Source: Pseudomonas sp. P5_109
GTDB taxonomy: Bacteria > Pseudomonadota > Gammaproteobacteria > Pseudomonadales > Pseudomonadaceae
DNA: 64,000 nt
Direction: 5' to 3'
Assembly: GCF_034009455.1 (NCBI RefSeq)
Contig: NZ_CP125380.1
Coordinates: 3,485,501 to 3,549,500, forward strand
The notes below the pieces were generated by a model, which was not told where the DNA came from, did not search any database, and saw only the letters and a list, made by a program, of their open reading frames with translations. A program made the translations under genes and the position numbers. The stretch's first letter is position 1. The number at the start of each line of letters is the position of its first letter. Positions 24,934-32,527 of the stretch are shown piece by piece.

Positions 24934-26520
24934 ATGGTGGATTTCATCGTAATCGGAGGCGGATCGACAGGTTGCACCGTGGCTTCGAGACTGAGCGAAG
25001 ACGCAACGGCATCCGTCGTCCTTTTCGAAGAGGGGCCGCGCGATCGCAACCCCTATATCCATATTCCCGGCGCCTACTACAAGACGGCGCAAGGCCCGCT
25101 GCTCAAACGCTATGCCTGGGAGCCTACCGAAGATCAACGCCGCACCGAGACGCCGACGATGGTCCAGGCCAGCGTTTTGGGTGGCGGAAGTTCGGTCAAT
25201 GCGATGATCTACATCCGCGGTGTCCCGGCCGACTACGACGGCTGGGCCGAGCAGGGCGCCGCCGGCTGGTCTTACAAGGACGTACTGCCGTACTTCAAAA
25301 AAGCCGAAGACAACGAGCGCTTCTGCAACGAAGCCCATGGTGTTGGCGGGCCGCTGGGTGTTTCCGATCCGATCAATATCCATCCGCTGACCAAAGTGTG
25401 GCTTCGCGCATGCCAGCAATACGGCTTGCCGTACAACGAAGATTTCAATTCGGGCCAGCCTGAAGGTTGCGGGCTGTATCAGATCACCGCCAAAAACGGC
25501 TTTCGCAGCAGTGCGGCAGTGGCCTACCTGAAACCCGCCAAATCGCGCAAGAACCTCACCGTAAAGACCGGGTGTCGGGTCATCCGCATCCTCACCCAAG
25601 GCAGTAAAGCCATTGGCGTTGAATACATCGAGAAGGGCGTGCGCCAGGTGATGCATGCCGACAAGGAAATCATTTTATCGTCCGGCGCCATCAACTCACC
25701 GCGTTTGTTGATGTTGTCCGGTATCGGACCCGCCGCGCAGCTGGATAAACATGGCATCAAGGTGGTCAGTGACTTGCCCGGTGTCGGCCAGAATCTTCAG
25801 GACCATATTGAAGTGTCTCTGGTGTATGAACTGACCGGGCCGCATAGCTACGACAAGTACAAAAAGCCCCTTTGGAAAATGATGGCGGGCTTGCAATACG
25901 CCTTGTTCAGACAAGGCCCGGCGGCGTCCAACCTCATTGAAGGCGGCGCTTTCTGGTGGGGCGACAAGGCGGCGGCCCATCCGGACATCCAGTACTTCAT
26001 GGTCGTCGGTGCCGGCATAGAAGAGGGCGTCGATTCAGTTCCCGGCGGCAATGGCTGCACGCTGAACCTGGGACAGATACGTCCAAGGTCCAGAGGCCAT
26101 GTCGAGCTCTATTCAGCCGACCCGATGTCACCGCCGCGGATCGTGCCCAACTATTTTTCCGACCCATACGATATCGAGAGTCTGGTGGATGGTTGCCTGG
26201 AGGGTGAGCAAATCATGTCCCAGGCCGCCTTCAAACCATTCATTGCCAGGCGGCATGTGCCGGACGGGGCGGTCCGGACCCGGGAAGAAATGAAAAAATT
26301 CTGCCACGAGCAAGCGCACGCCGCGCTGCATCCATCCGGCACGTGCCGCATGGGGGTGGACGAACTTTCGGTGGTCGGCCCGGACCTGCGCGTGCACGGT
26401 ATGGAAGGGCTGCGCGTTGCCGACGCATCGGTCATGCCCACGCTGATCTCCGGGAACCCTAACTCGGTGTGCATCATGATCGGCGAAAAAGCCGCGGACA
26501 TGATCAGAAACGGGCACTGA
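24934..26520 (+). CDS. GMC family oxidoreductase (choline-dehydrogenase-like), copy B
   Basis: A 528-residue FAD enzyme with GGGSTGC at 8-14, GGGSSVNAMIYIRG near 84-97, and the catalytic pair H466 (HPSGTC) and N510 (GNPNS), all at the same positions as the GMC protein at 12751-14337. The two are obvious paralogues. The ATG at 24934 is chosen because the dinucleotide fold begins at once; a longer frame to 24820 would add an unrelated leader. It is last in the plus-strand set with Gfo/Idh/MocA, GH3-like and isomerase-like genes. It probably oxidises a hydroxyl to a keto group at the entry to or during that pathway (inference). Confidence 0.92.
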   Translation: MVDFIVIGGGSTGCTVASRLSEDATASVVLFEEGPRDRNPYIHIPGAYYKTAQGPLLKRYAWEPTEDQRRTETPTMVQASVLGGGSSVNAMIYIRGVPADYDGWAEQGAAGWSYKDVLPYFKKAEDNERFCNEAHGVGGPLGVSDPINIHPLTKVWLRACQQYGLPYNEDFNSGQPEGCGLYQITAKNGFRSSAAVAYLKPAKSRKNLTVKTGCRVIRILTQGSKAIGVEYIEKGVRQVMHADKEIILSSGAINSPRLLMLSGIGPAAQLDKHGIKVVSDLPGVGQNLQDHIEVSLVYELTGPHSYDKYKKPLWKMMAGLQYALFRQGPAASNLIEGGAFWWGDKAAAHPDIQYFMVVGAGIEEGVDSVPGGNGCTLNLGQIRPRSRGHVELYSADPMSPPRIVPNYFSDPYDIESLVDGCLEGEQIMSQAAFKPFIARRHVPDGAVRTREEMKKFCHEQAHAALHPSGTCRMGVDELSVVGPDLRVHGMEGLRVADASVMPTLISGNPNSVCIMIGEKAADMIRNGH

Positions 26521-26592
26521 GCCGGCACTCGGGATAGCGCGGCAGTCACGGGGTAACCCTTGACTACCGTGCTTGCTGCCGGTCAGCAGCGG

Positions 26593-27537
26593 CTACGGTT
26601 CAGCCTGTTTCATCGGCACGATTTGGTGGCGCTTCGCCGCCCAGACGACCCCACCCACCAGCAACACGATTGACGTCACCTCCATCAAGCCAGGCACTCG
26701 CTGACTGAACAGAAAACCGTATACACAGGCAAACAGCGTTTCGAACACGATCATCTGGCCACTCAACGACGTGGCCATGCGACGCGAGCAGGCATTCCAC
26801 AGCCCATTGGCAACCCATGAACCACCGAGTGCCAGGAACAGGCAGACCCACAGCAACGCTGTCCAGCGGCTGTTTTCAACCTGAGCGGGGACCAGGTTCG
26901 GGAACAGGATCAAGGCCGCGATGCCGAACACGACCGCGACGACACCCGTCACGATACCCAACAGCGTCGACCATTCGCTGCTGTTGAAATGGCTTTGCTT
27001 GAGATAGCGGGCATTGTGGGTCGCGTACCACGACCAGCAGATCACGCCGCTGACCCCGCAGGCCAGGCCCAGCAAGCGCGAAGACAGTGAGCCACTCGCC
27101 CCCTGTGTGCCCGAGTGTTCGAGGCTCACCGATACGATGCCCAGGAATACCAGCAACAAGGGCAGCTTGAGCTTTGTCAGGGGCAGGGACCCGGCATCGC
27201 CACGCCCCAGATAGGTAATGGCAACCGGCATCATGCCGTTGATAAGGGCGGCGGCAGTCACCCCGCTCAGTTGCACGGAAGCGCCCAACAGCGCGTAGTT
27301 GAGGATGTTCCCGGTGAATGAAAGGCGAAGCAGCATCAAGGCATCGCGGCGCGTCAACCGGGAGAGCAGGCGTGATGCAAAAGGCAAGGCGACGAGGAGC
27401 GAGATCAGCCCGTACATTGCAAACCGCACGCTGCTGATCAGCACGGCATTGAATTCCGGCAGCAACGAGGGGGCGATGATCACCCCTCCCCAGAGAGCAC
27501 CCGCCAAAATCGCAAATACAATCCCACTGTTCATCAT
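26593..27537 (-). CDS. DMT/EamA-family transporter
   Basis: A 314-residue membrane protein with about ten hydrophobic segments in two EamA repeats (residues about 5-140 and 155-300). EamA proteins export small metabolites such as amino acids or drug-like compounds. It is convergent with the GMC gene and divergent from the LysR gene at 27628, which is the likely regulator. Substrate unknown. Confidence 0.88.
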   Translation of the reverse strand: MMNSGIVFAILAGALWGGVIIAPSLLPEFNAVLISSVRFAMYGLISLLVALPFASRLLSRLTRRDALMLLRLSFTGNILNYALLGASVQLSGVTAAALINGMMPVAITYLGRGDAGSLPLTKLKLPLLLVFLGIVSVSLEHSGTQGASGSLSSRLLGLACGVSGVICWSWYATHNARYLKQSHFNSSEWSTLLGIVTGVVAVVFGIAALILFPNLVPAQVENSRWTALLWVCLFLALGGSWVANGLWNACSRRMATSLSGQMIVFETLFACVYGFLFSQRVPGLMEVTSIVLLVGGVVWAAKRHQIVPMKQAEP

Positions 27538-27627
27538 CTTGGCTCTGAAAGGCTGTTTAGCGGCATTCTAGCCATGGTATATAAGCGCCACCTGCGATAA
27601 ATAGTTGGTCACCCATTCCCGGGCGGA

Positions 27628-28563
27628 ATGTCGTGGCGCAGTCGTCCGCTCAGGAGAACCCTCATTAACCGTTACCTGCGTACCTTGCCCCCGTTGGAAA
27701 CCCTGATCACATTTGAGGCGGTGGGACGGCACGCCAGTTTCACGGGGGCGGCAGGCGAGCTGTTTCTTACCCAGAGCGCCGTGAGCAAACAGATGCGCCA
27801 GCTCGAGGACTGCATGGGCGTCCCGCTCTTCGAGCGCAAACCGAGGGGTGTCAAGTTGACCGGCGCAGGCGATGAGCTGCTGATGACGGTCAACGTGCTC
27901 CTCACCACGATGTACCAAAGCGTCACGCGAATTCGCAATGTCCATCAGTCCAACGCCGTCTCGGTGCTGGCGACCCATGCCCTGGCCCAGTTCTGGCTGT
28001 TCCCGAAACTGATCGAATTCAACAAGGCCTACCCCGACATCGCCGTGCACGTCCACGCCATCAACGAGTTCGATGAGGCCAGCCTCAATGATTTCGACGT
28101 GGGCATTCTCTATGGCTCTGGCGAATGGCCCTCGCTGGACAGCGATTTCCTGCTGCCGGAAATCGTCTATGCCGTGGCCCATCCTTCACTGGATGTTTCG
28201 CGGATCAAGACCCTGGAACACTTGGCGCAGGCCAACCTGGTGCAGATCGACACGTGCGCCTGGCAATGCCTGGACTGGCACCAATGGTTCGGTCACTTTG
28301 GCATCGACTACATAGCGCGGGACAAAGCCCCGGTCTTTAACCAGCTGACACTGGCGTATCGGGCCGTTCAGCAAGGCATGGGCATCGGCCTGGCCTGGAC
28401 GTTCATGGCTGATGAGGCGCTGGCCAAGGGAGAATTGCAGCGGGTTACACCTTTCGAATGCGTGACGGGCAATGGCGAGTTCCTGGTGTCGCTCAAGCAT
28501 CGCAAGCGTTCTGCCTCTGCCGAGATATTCCGGCAGTGGCTGCTGGGATCAATGGGCGACTGA
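27628..28563 (+). CDS. LysR-family regulator (GcvA-like)
   Basis: A 311-residue LysR protein. The winged HTH is at about residues 20-75 (LPPLETLITFEAVGRHASFTGAAGEL, then SAVSKQMRQLE), followed by the effector-binding domain, which includes GMGIGLAWTF near 250. The ATG at 27628 has only a weak ribosome binding site. A strong GGAG lies eight bases before an in-frame ATT codon at 27664 that would start right before the HTH, so the true start is uncertain. It is divergent from the EamA exporter gene, its likely target. Confidence 0.88.
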   Translation: MSWRSRPLRRTLINRYLRTLPPLETLITFEAVGRHASFTGAAGELFLTQSAVSKQMRQLEDCMGVPLFERKPRGVKLTGAGDELLMTVNVLLTTMYQSVTRIRNVHQSNAVSVLATHALAQFWLFPKLIEFNKAYPDIAVHVHAINEFDEASLNDFDVGILYGSGEWPSLDSDFLLPEIVYAVAHPSLDVSRIKTLEHLAQANLVQIDTCAWQCLDWHQWFGHFGIDYIARDKAPVFNQLTLAYRAVQQGMGIGLAWTFMADEALAKGELQRVTPFECVTGNGEFLVSLKHRKRSASAEIFRQWLLGSMGD

Positions 28564-28570
28564 GCAGTCC

Positions 28571-29245
28571 AACGATAACGCGTGTGACCCGGGTAAACGC
28601 GGCGCACCTGAGTCCATCGCCAGCAAGCCGGCTCCTACAGATATTGCGCGGCCCCTTGTAGGAGCTGGCTTGCCAGCGATGCTCGTCAACGATCACGCGT
28701 GTGACCTGGATAAACGCGGCGCACCTGAGTCCATCGCCAGCAAGCCGGCTCCTACAGGTATTGCGCGGCCCCTTGTAGGAGCTGGCTTGCCAGCGATGCT
28801 CGTCAACGATCACGCGTGTGACCTGGATAAACGCGGCGCACCTGAGTCCATCGCCGGCAAGCCGGCTCCTACAGGTATTGCGCGGTCCCTTGTAGGAGCT
28901 GGCTTGCCAGCGATGGTCGTCAACGATAACGCGTGTGACCTGGATAAACGCGGCGCACTTGAGTCCATCGCCGGCAAGCCGGCTCCTACAGGTATTGCGC
29001 GGTCCCTTGTAGGAGCTGGCTTGCCAGCGATGGTCGTCAACGATAACGCGTGTGACCTGGATAAACGCGGCGCACTTGAGTCCATCGCCGGCAAGCCGGC
29101 TCCTACAGGTATTGCGCGGTCCCTTGTAGGAGCTGGCTTGCCAGCGATGGTCGTCAACGATAACGCGAGTAAACCGGATAACCGCGGCGCACCTGAGTCC
29201 ATCGCCAGCAAGCCGGTTCCTACAGGTATTGCGCGGTCCCTTGTA
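28571..29245. repeat. REP array 2, 117-bp period
   Basis: Six copies of the forward REP CATCGCC(A/G)GCAAGCCGG at 28615, 28732, 28849, 28966, 29083 and 29200, each followed by the inverted partner GTAGGAGCTGGCTTGCCAGC except the last, which is cut after TTGTA by the IS110 element. The spacers are nearly identical and lack a 16-bp segment seen in array 1, which explains the shorter period. The final unit is a variant (GCGAGTAAACCGG spacer, CCGGTTCC). Confidence 0.93.
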
Positions 29246-29250
29246 ATTGG

Positions 29251-29262
29251 ATGGACTCGCCC
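29251..29262. repeat. Left subterminal inverted repeat of the IS110-family element
   Basis: ATGGACTCGCCC, the reverse complement of GGGCGAGTCCAT at the right end. A further inverted copy lies at 29316-29327, over the transposase start codon. Confidence 0.85.
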
Positions 29263-29315
29263 AAGCCGAGGCGTCAATGCGCCACGGTGGCAGTCTAAAC
29301 AGCCAACGACAGCGA

Positions 29316-29327
29316 GGGCGAGTCCAT
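29316..29327. repeat. Internal third copy of the IS terminal repeat, covering the transposase start
   Basis: GGGCGAGTCCAT. Its last two bases are the first two of the ATG at 29326-29328. With the left repeat it can form a 12-bp stem around a 53-nt loop. Confidence 0.8.
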
Positions 29328-30429
29328 GAAAAATCATAGTTCGTTTGATCAATCCGTGTCTTCTTCCGATTTGTCGGCCTGCACAACCTTGGCGGTCGAC
29401 TTGGCCAAACAGGTCTTTCAGGTCGCCGGTGAAGATATCCTCGGCCAGGTGCGCTACGAGCAGCGGATCAAGTCGCGCGAGGCGTTTTATGATTTTCTCC
29501 GACAGTTGCCGGCGCATGTCGTGGTTTTGATGGAGACCGGTCCGGGTGCCCAGGCCTGGGCCCGGCAGCTGCAAGAGCAAGGTAATCCGGTGCGGATTCT
29601 TCCAGCCGGTTTGGTGGCCACACATCGCAGCGGGCCTAAAAATGATCGCAACGATGCGCTGGCGATTCTGCGGGCCAATCGCGATGAAAAAATCTGCGCA
29701 GTACCGGTCAAAAGCGTTGCGGCGCTGGCAATGCAGGCGTTGCATCGTGCCCGCCAGGGCTATGTGCGTCGACGCACGGCCCTCAGTAATCAGATGCGCG
29801 GCCTGCTGCTTGAGCACGGCGTAGCCTTGGCACAGGGCGATGTTGCGATCAGCCAGAAAATCCCGCGGGTGCTGGAAGATGCCACCCAGCCGGTGCCGGG
29901 CCTGCTGCGTGAGCTGATCGACGAACTGTTGGCCGAGTGGCGCCATTTGGGCGAGCGCATCAGCGTACTGACGGGACGCCTGGAAGTGGCCGCCAACGCT
30001 GACATGACGGCGAAGCGGCTAATGACTGTGCGCGGCATCGGCCCGGTCACTGCCACGGCACTGGTGGCCAAGGAAACCAAGCCTGAGCGATTTCCCAATG
30101 CCCGCAAGTTTGCCGCGTACTTTGGCATGGTGCCTGACCAGCACAGCAGCGGGGAGACGGTCCGGTTGGGGGGCATGACCAAGCGAGGTGATGCTTATTT
30201 ACGCAGCCTGATGATCCAGGGAGCCCATGCGGTGCTGCAACAACTACGACCTGATTCCCAGCAACCCGATGACCGCCGCTTGTTGCACTGGATGAGCCGG
30301 TTGGGCCGTAAGGAGGCTGCGATCAGGCTAGCCAACCGCAACCTGCGAATCGTCTGGGTGCTTCTACAGAATGACCAGACTTATCGTCGCCACGCGGGTG
30401 ATGGCCAGCCAGCGACGATGGGCCACTGA
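29326..30429 (+). CDS. IS110-family transposase
   Basis: A 367-residue DEDD transposase. The N-terminal RuvC-like domain has the first Asp in LAVDLAKQVF (about 25), a Glu in LMETGPGA (about 71), and the RNDALAI block with Asp residues near 104-107. The C-terminal Transposase_20 domain has the GIGPVTATAL helix-hairpin-helix segment near residue 237 and AAYFGMVPDQHSSG, ending with the conserved Ser/Gly-rich GGMTKRGDAYLR region that supplies the catalytic serine in this family. It appears intact. It is transcribed away from the left end, with a 250-nt non-coding 3' tail inside the element. Confidence 0.93.
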   Translation: MKNHSSFDQSVSSSDLSACTTLAVDLAKQVFQVAGEDILGQVRYEQRIKSREAFYDFLRQLPAHVVVLMETGPGAQAWARQLQEQGNPVRILPAGLVATHRSGPKNDRNDALAILRANRDEKICAVPVKSVAALAMQALHRARQGYVRRRTALSNQMRGLLLEHGVALAQGDVAISQKIPRVLEDATQPVPGLLRELIDELLAEWRHLGERISVLTGRLEVAANADMTAKRLMTVRGIGPVTATALVAKETKPERFPNARKFAAYFGMVPDQHSSGETVRLGGMTKRGDAYLRSLMIQGAHAVLQQLRPDSQQPDDRRLLHWMSRLGRKEAAIRLANRNLRIVWVLLQNDQTYRRHAGDGQPATMGH

Positions 30430-30683
30430 GCGACAGAGTTCTGCCACCGAGGTACTAACCGTCTGACCCTCTGCTGAAAAAAATTGACCCCAGGTAAGAC
30501 CGGCGTGGATTGATGCCTAAGCTCCTACTGGCCTTCGAGGCCTGACTGTAATCGGCATACCACGAGCTTTTCCAATTTTGGCCAGAAGCCGAAGACGGCT
30601 TCCACGAATAGGCCTAATACATAGATGCAACGGGGCAGCGGTTTTTCAAAAGCGGGTAGACAGTGGGGGCGAGTCCATACATA
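30430..30683 (+). ncRNA. Putative bridge RNA/seekRNA region of the IS110-family element
   Basis: This is the non-coding 254-nt tail between the transposase stop and the right end, where IS1111-type elements encode their guide RNA. It holds a strong hairpin GGCCT-TCG-AGGCC (30530-30542). Just 5' of it, AGCTCCTAC (30520-30528) is the exact reverse complement of GTAGGAGCT, the REP target across the insertion point. CCAATT (30572-30577) complements the left end (AATTGG), and ATACATA (30617-30623) repeats the right end. These fit target- and donor-binding guides. RNA boundaries and folding are not determined. Confidence 0.55.
30667..30678. repeat. Right subterminal inverted repeat of the IS110-family element
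   Basis: GGGCGAGTCCAT, the inverted match to 29251-29262, five bases inside the right boundary. Confidence 0.85.
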
Positions 30684-31166
30684 GGAGCTGGCTTGCCAGC
30701 GATGGTCGTCAACGATAACGCGTGTGACCTGGATAAACGCAGCGCACCTGAGTCCATCGCCGGCAAGCCGGCTCCTACAGATATTGCGCGGCCCCTTGTA
30801 GGAGCTGGCTTGCCAGCGATGGTCGTCAACGATAACGCGTGTGACCTGGATAAACGCGGCGCACTTGAGTCCATCGCCAGCAAGCCGGCTCCTACAGATA
30901 TTGCGCGGCCCTTGTAGGAGCTGGCTTGCCAGCGATGGTCGTCAACGATAACGCGTGTGACCTGGATAAACGCGGCGCACCTGAGTCCATCGCCGGCAAG
31001 CCGGCTCCTACAGGTATTGCGCGGTCCCTTGTAGGAGCTGGCTTGCCAGCGATGGTCGTCAACGATAACGCGAGTAAACCGGCTAACCGCGGCGCACTTG
31101 AGTCCATCGCCAGCAAGCCGGTTCCTACAGGTATTGCGCGGTCCCTTGTAGGAGCTGGCTTGCCAG
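30684..31166. repeat. REP array 3, 117-bp period (right half of the split array)
   Basis: It begins with the REP fragment cut by the IS and continues with forward REPs at 30755, 30872, 30988 and 31105 and their inverted partners. Period and spacers match array 2. The last unit carries the same variant spacer (GCGAGTAAACCGG) and CCGGTTCC seen in the last unit before the IS. The array stops abruptly inside a REP at GCTTGCCAG, where a gene remnant begins. Confidence 0.92.
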
Positions 31167-31407
31167 ATTGCCAGGAAGCTCGCGGACATTGCGTTATTTC
31201 CATCACCAGGCCAGTCATCAAGGCAATCGTCAGGCCGGCATTAAGCCAGAACAGCTTTGGACGTCGCAGCTCGGCGTTTTCCTCGGACATCGAGGGCAAG
31301 CCTTCTTCATTTTCATCGTCGAAAATGGTGGCGGCAGCTCCTACCGAGAGTTGCAGCGAGCCCAAACGCGGACGCTCCCGAATGCCTGAGAAGTAAGCCA
31401 GTGCCAT
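31167..31407 (-). pseudogene. Truncated transporter remnant (CitMHS-like)
   Basis: An open frame on the minus strand beginning MALAYFSGIRERPRLG, with an acidic stretch (FDDENEEG) and then RRPKLFWLNAGLTIALMTGL, a hydrophilic loop leading into a membrane segment, after which it runs into REP sequence. This resembles the middle of CitMHS-family citrate transporters, so both ends of the gene seem lost. It starts 3 bp after the stop codon of the Rieske oxygenase gene, in the same frame, as if a deletion fused the fragment there. The family call is from memory of the domain, moderate only. Confidence 0.45.
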
Positions 31408-31410
31408 GAC

Positions 31411-32487
31411 TCAAGCGATGGGTTGGCGCAGTTGCTCGATGATTCGGCGTGCGCGATTGGCACCTACATCGACGTGTATGTCGATCATCGGGCGTACACC
31501 GAACCGGCACATGTTCAGGTACTGGGCTTCAATTACTTCCTTGTCTTCATCGAAGGTCAGGATGGTTTGCTCCACGACCTTGGCCTTGATGGTCTCTGGA
31601 TCACTCGCCGGGTTGGTGGCAATGGTCCAGAAGTAGTGACTGGTGGTTTCGGTTTCCGGCGTTACGCCGTGGAATCCGCGCATGTGGAAGCCACCGCGAT
31701 CCGGGTTGTCCAGTGAGTCGGTACCGGCATCCACCGCACCGGTCCAGATACGCAGATGGCTGACGTGAAATTCGATTTCCTGCCAACGGTCCACGTTGCC
31801 TTTGAAGGGGAAGGCGGCGGTGTAGGTGGGCGGTGGAACAGAGTCCGGCAGGTGGCGTACGACCCGGACAACGTTGTCTTCACTTTCCACGCTCATCCGG
31901 GCATTCATGTGGATGCTGGCGTTGCCGCCGATGGTGCGCAGGTGGACATACCCCAGATGACTCAAGTCCATGAGGTTGTCGTGAATCAGCTGATAAGGCG
32001 CGTTGTAGTGGTACACGTTGCCGTCGAACAGGTATTTGCCGCTGCTGTGAACTGAGTAAACAGGCGGCTCACAACTCGGCTCAGGTCGAGCCTCACTGCC
32101 AAACCAGATCCAGACAATCTGGTCCTGCTCGCGCACGTGATACGCAGGAACCTTGGCTTTGCTCGGGATCTTGTCCTGGCCCGGGATTTCGACGCATTTT
32201 CCACTGTCATCGAACAGCAGGCCGTGATAGCCGCAACGAATGCCCGTTGCTTCGAGCGTGCCGTTCGACAGTGGCAATGCTCTGTGGCAGCAGCGGTCTT
32301 CCAGTGCCGCGACCTCGCCGTTGGCTTTGCGAAACAGTACTACAGGCTTGTTGAGTAATGTCCGGCCCACCGGTTTGTCCTTCAATTCCCAACCCAGGGC
32401 AGCGACGTACCACTGGTCAAGGGGAAAGCTGGGCAAGGCAGGCGCCGGAATTTCTTCGGCAAGCGTTTGGAGAGTGGAGGTGTTCAT
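31411..32487 (-). CDS. Rieske [2Fe-2S] aromatic ring-hydroxylating/O-demethylating oxygenase (VanA-like)
   Basis: A 358-residue oxygenase. The Rieske centre ligands are C66, H68, C85 and H88 (CCH...CGYH), and the mononuclear iron region is NLMDLSHLGYVH (D174, H177, H182). Length and layout match vanillate O-demethylase-type oxygenases (phthalate-dioxygenase-like group), which receive electrons from a VanB-type reductase. That reductase is the upstream gene, 40 bp away in the same operon. The phenolic ether or carboxylate substrate is not determined; vanillate is only one possibility. Confidence 0.9.
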   Translation of the reverse strand: MNTSTLQTLAEEIPAPALPSFPLDQWYVAALGWELKDKPVGRTLLNKPVVLFRKANGEVAALEDRCCHRALPLSNGTLEATGIRCGYHGLLFDDSGKCVEIPGQDKIPSKAKVPAYHVREQDQIVWIWFGSEARPEPSCEPPVYSVHSSGKYLFDGNVYHYNAPYQLIHDNLMDLSHLGYVHLRTIGGNASIHMNARMSVESEDNVVRVVRHLPDSVPPPTYTAAFPFKGNVDRWQEIEFHVSHLRIWTGAVDAGTDSLDNPDRGGFHMRGFHGVTPETETTSHYFWTIATNPASDPETIKAKVVEQTILTFDEDKEVIEAQYLNMCRFGVRPMIDIHVDVGANRARRIIEQLRQPIA

Positions 32488-32527
32488 GGTGTTCTCCAGG
32501 AGGCACGGTTGATGTTGTTGTTTGAAT

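Larger units (their letters stand above)
29246..30683 (+). mobile_element. IS110-family (IS1111-like) insertion sequence in a REP
   Basis: The element is defined by the flanking REP. On the left, array 2 stops at CCCTTGTA; on the right, REP sequence resumes at GGAGCTGGCTTGCCAG (30684). Joining these restores an intact REP (TTGTAGGAGCTGG), with the dinucleotide TA present at both junctions (29244-29245 and 30682-30683). No longer target duplication is seen, as expected for IS110. Subterminal inverted repeats ATGGACTCGCCC (29251-29262) and GGGCGAGTCCAT (30667-30678) lie five bases inside each end, the IS1111-subgroup arrangement. Total about 1.44 kb with one transposase gene. Confidence 0.9.

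Noticed and set aside
26521..26592. Terminator between the GMC and EamA genes
   Set aside because: A loose CGGCAG/CTGCCG pairing exists, but the stem is short, the loop is long and there is no T-run.
28472..29946. Long frames across REP array 2 on both strands
   Set aside because: The translations are repeated blocks (SKPAPTGIARSLVGAGLPAM types) caused by the 117-bp period, divisible by three. They are not proteins.
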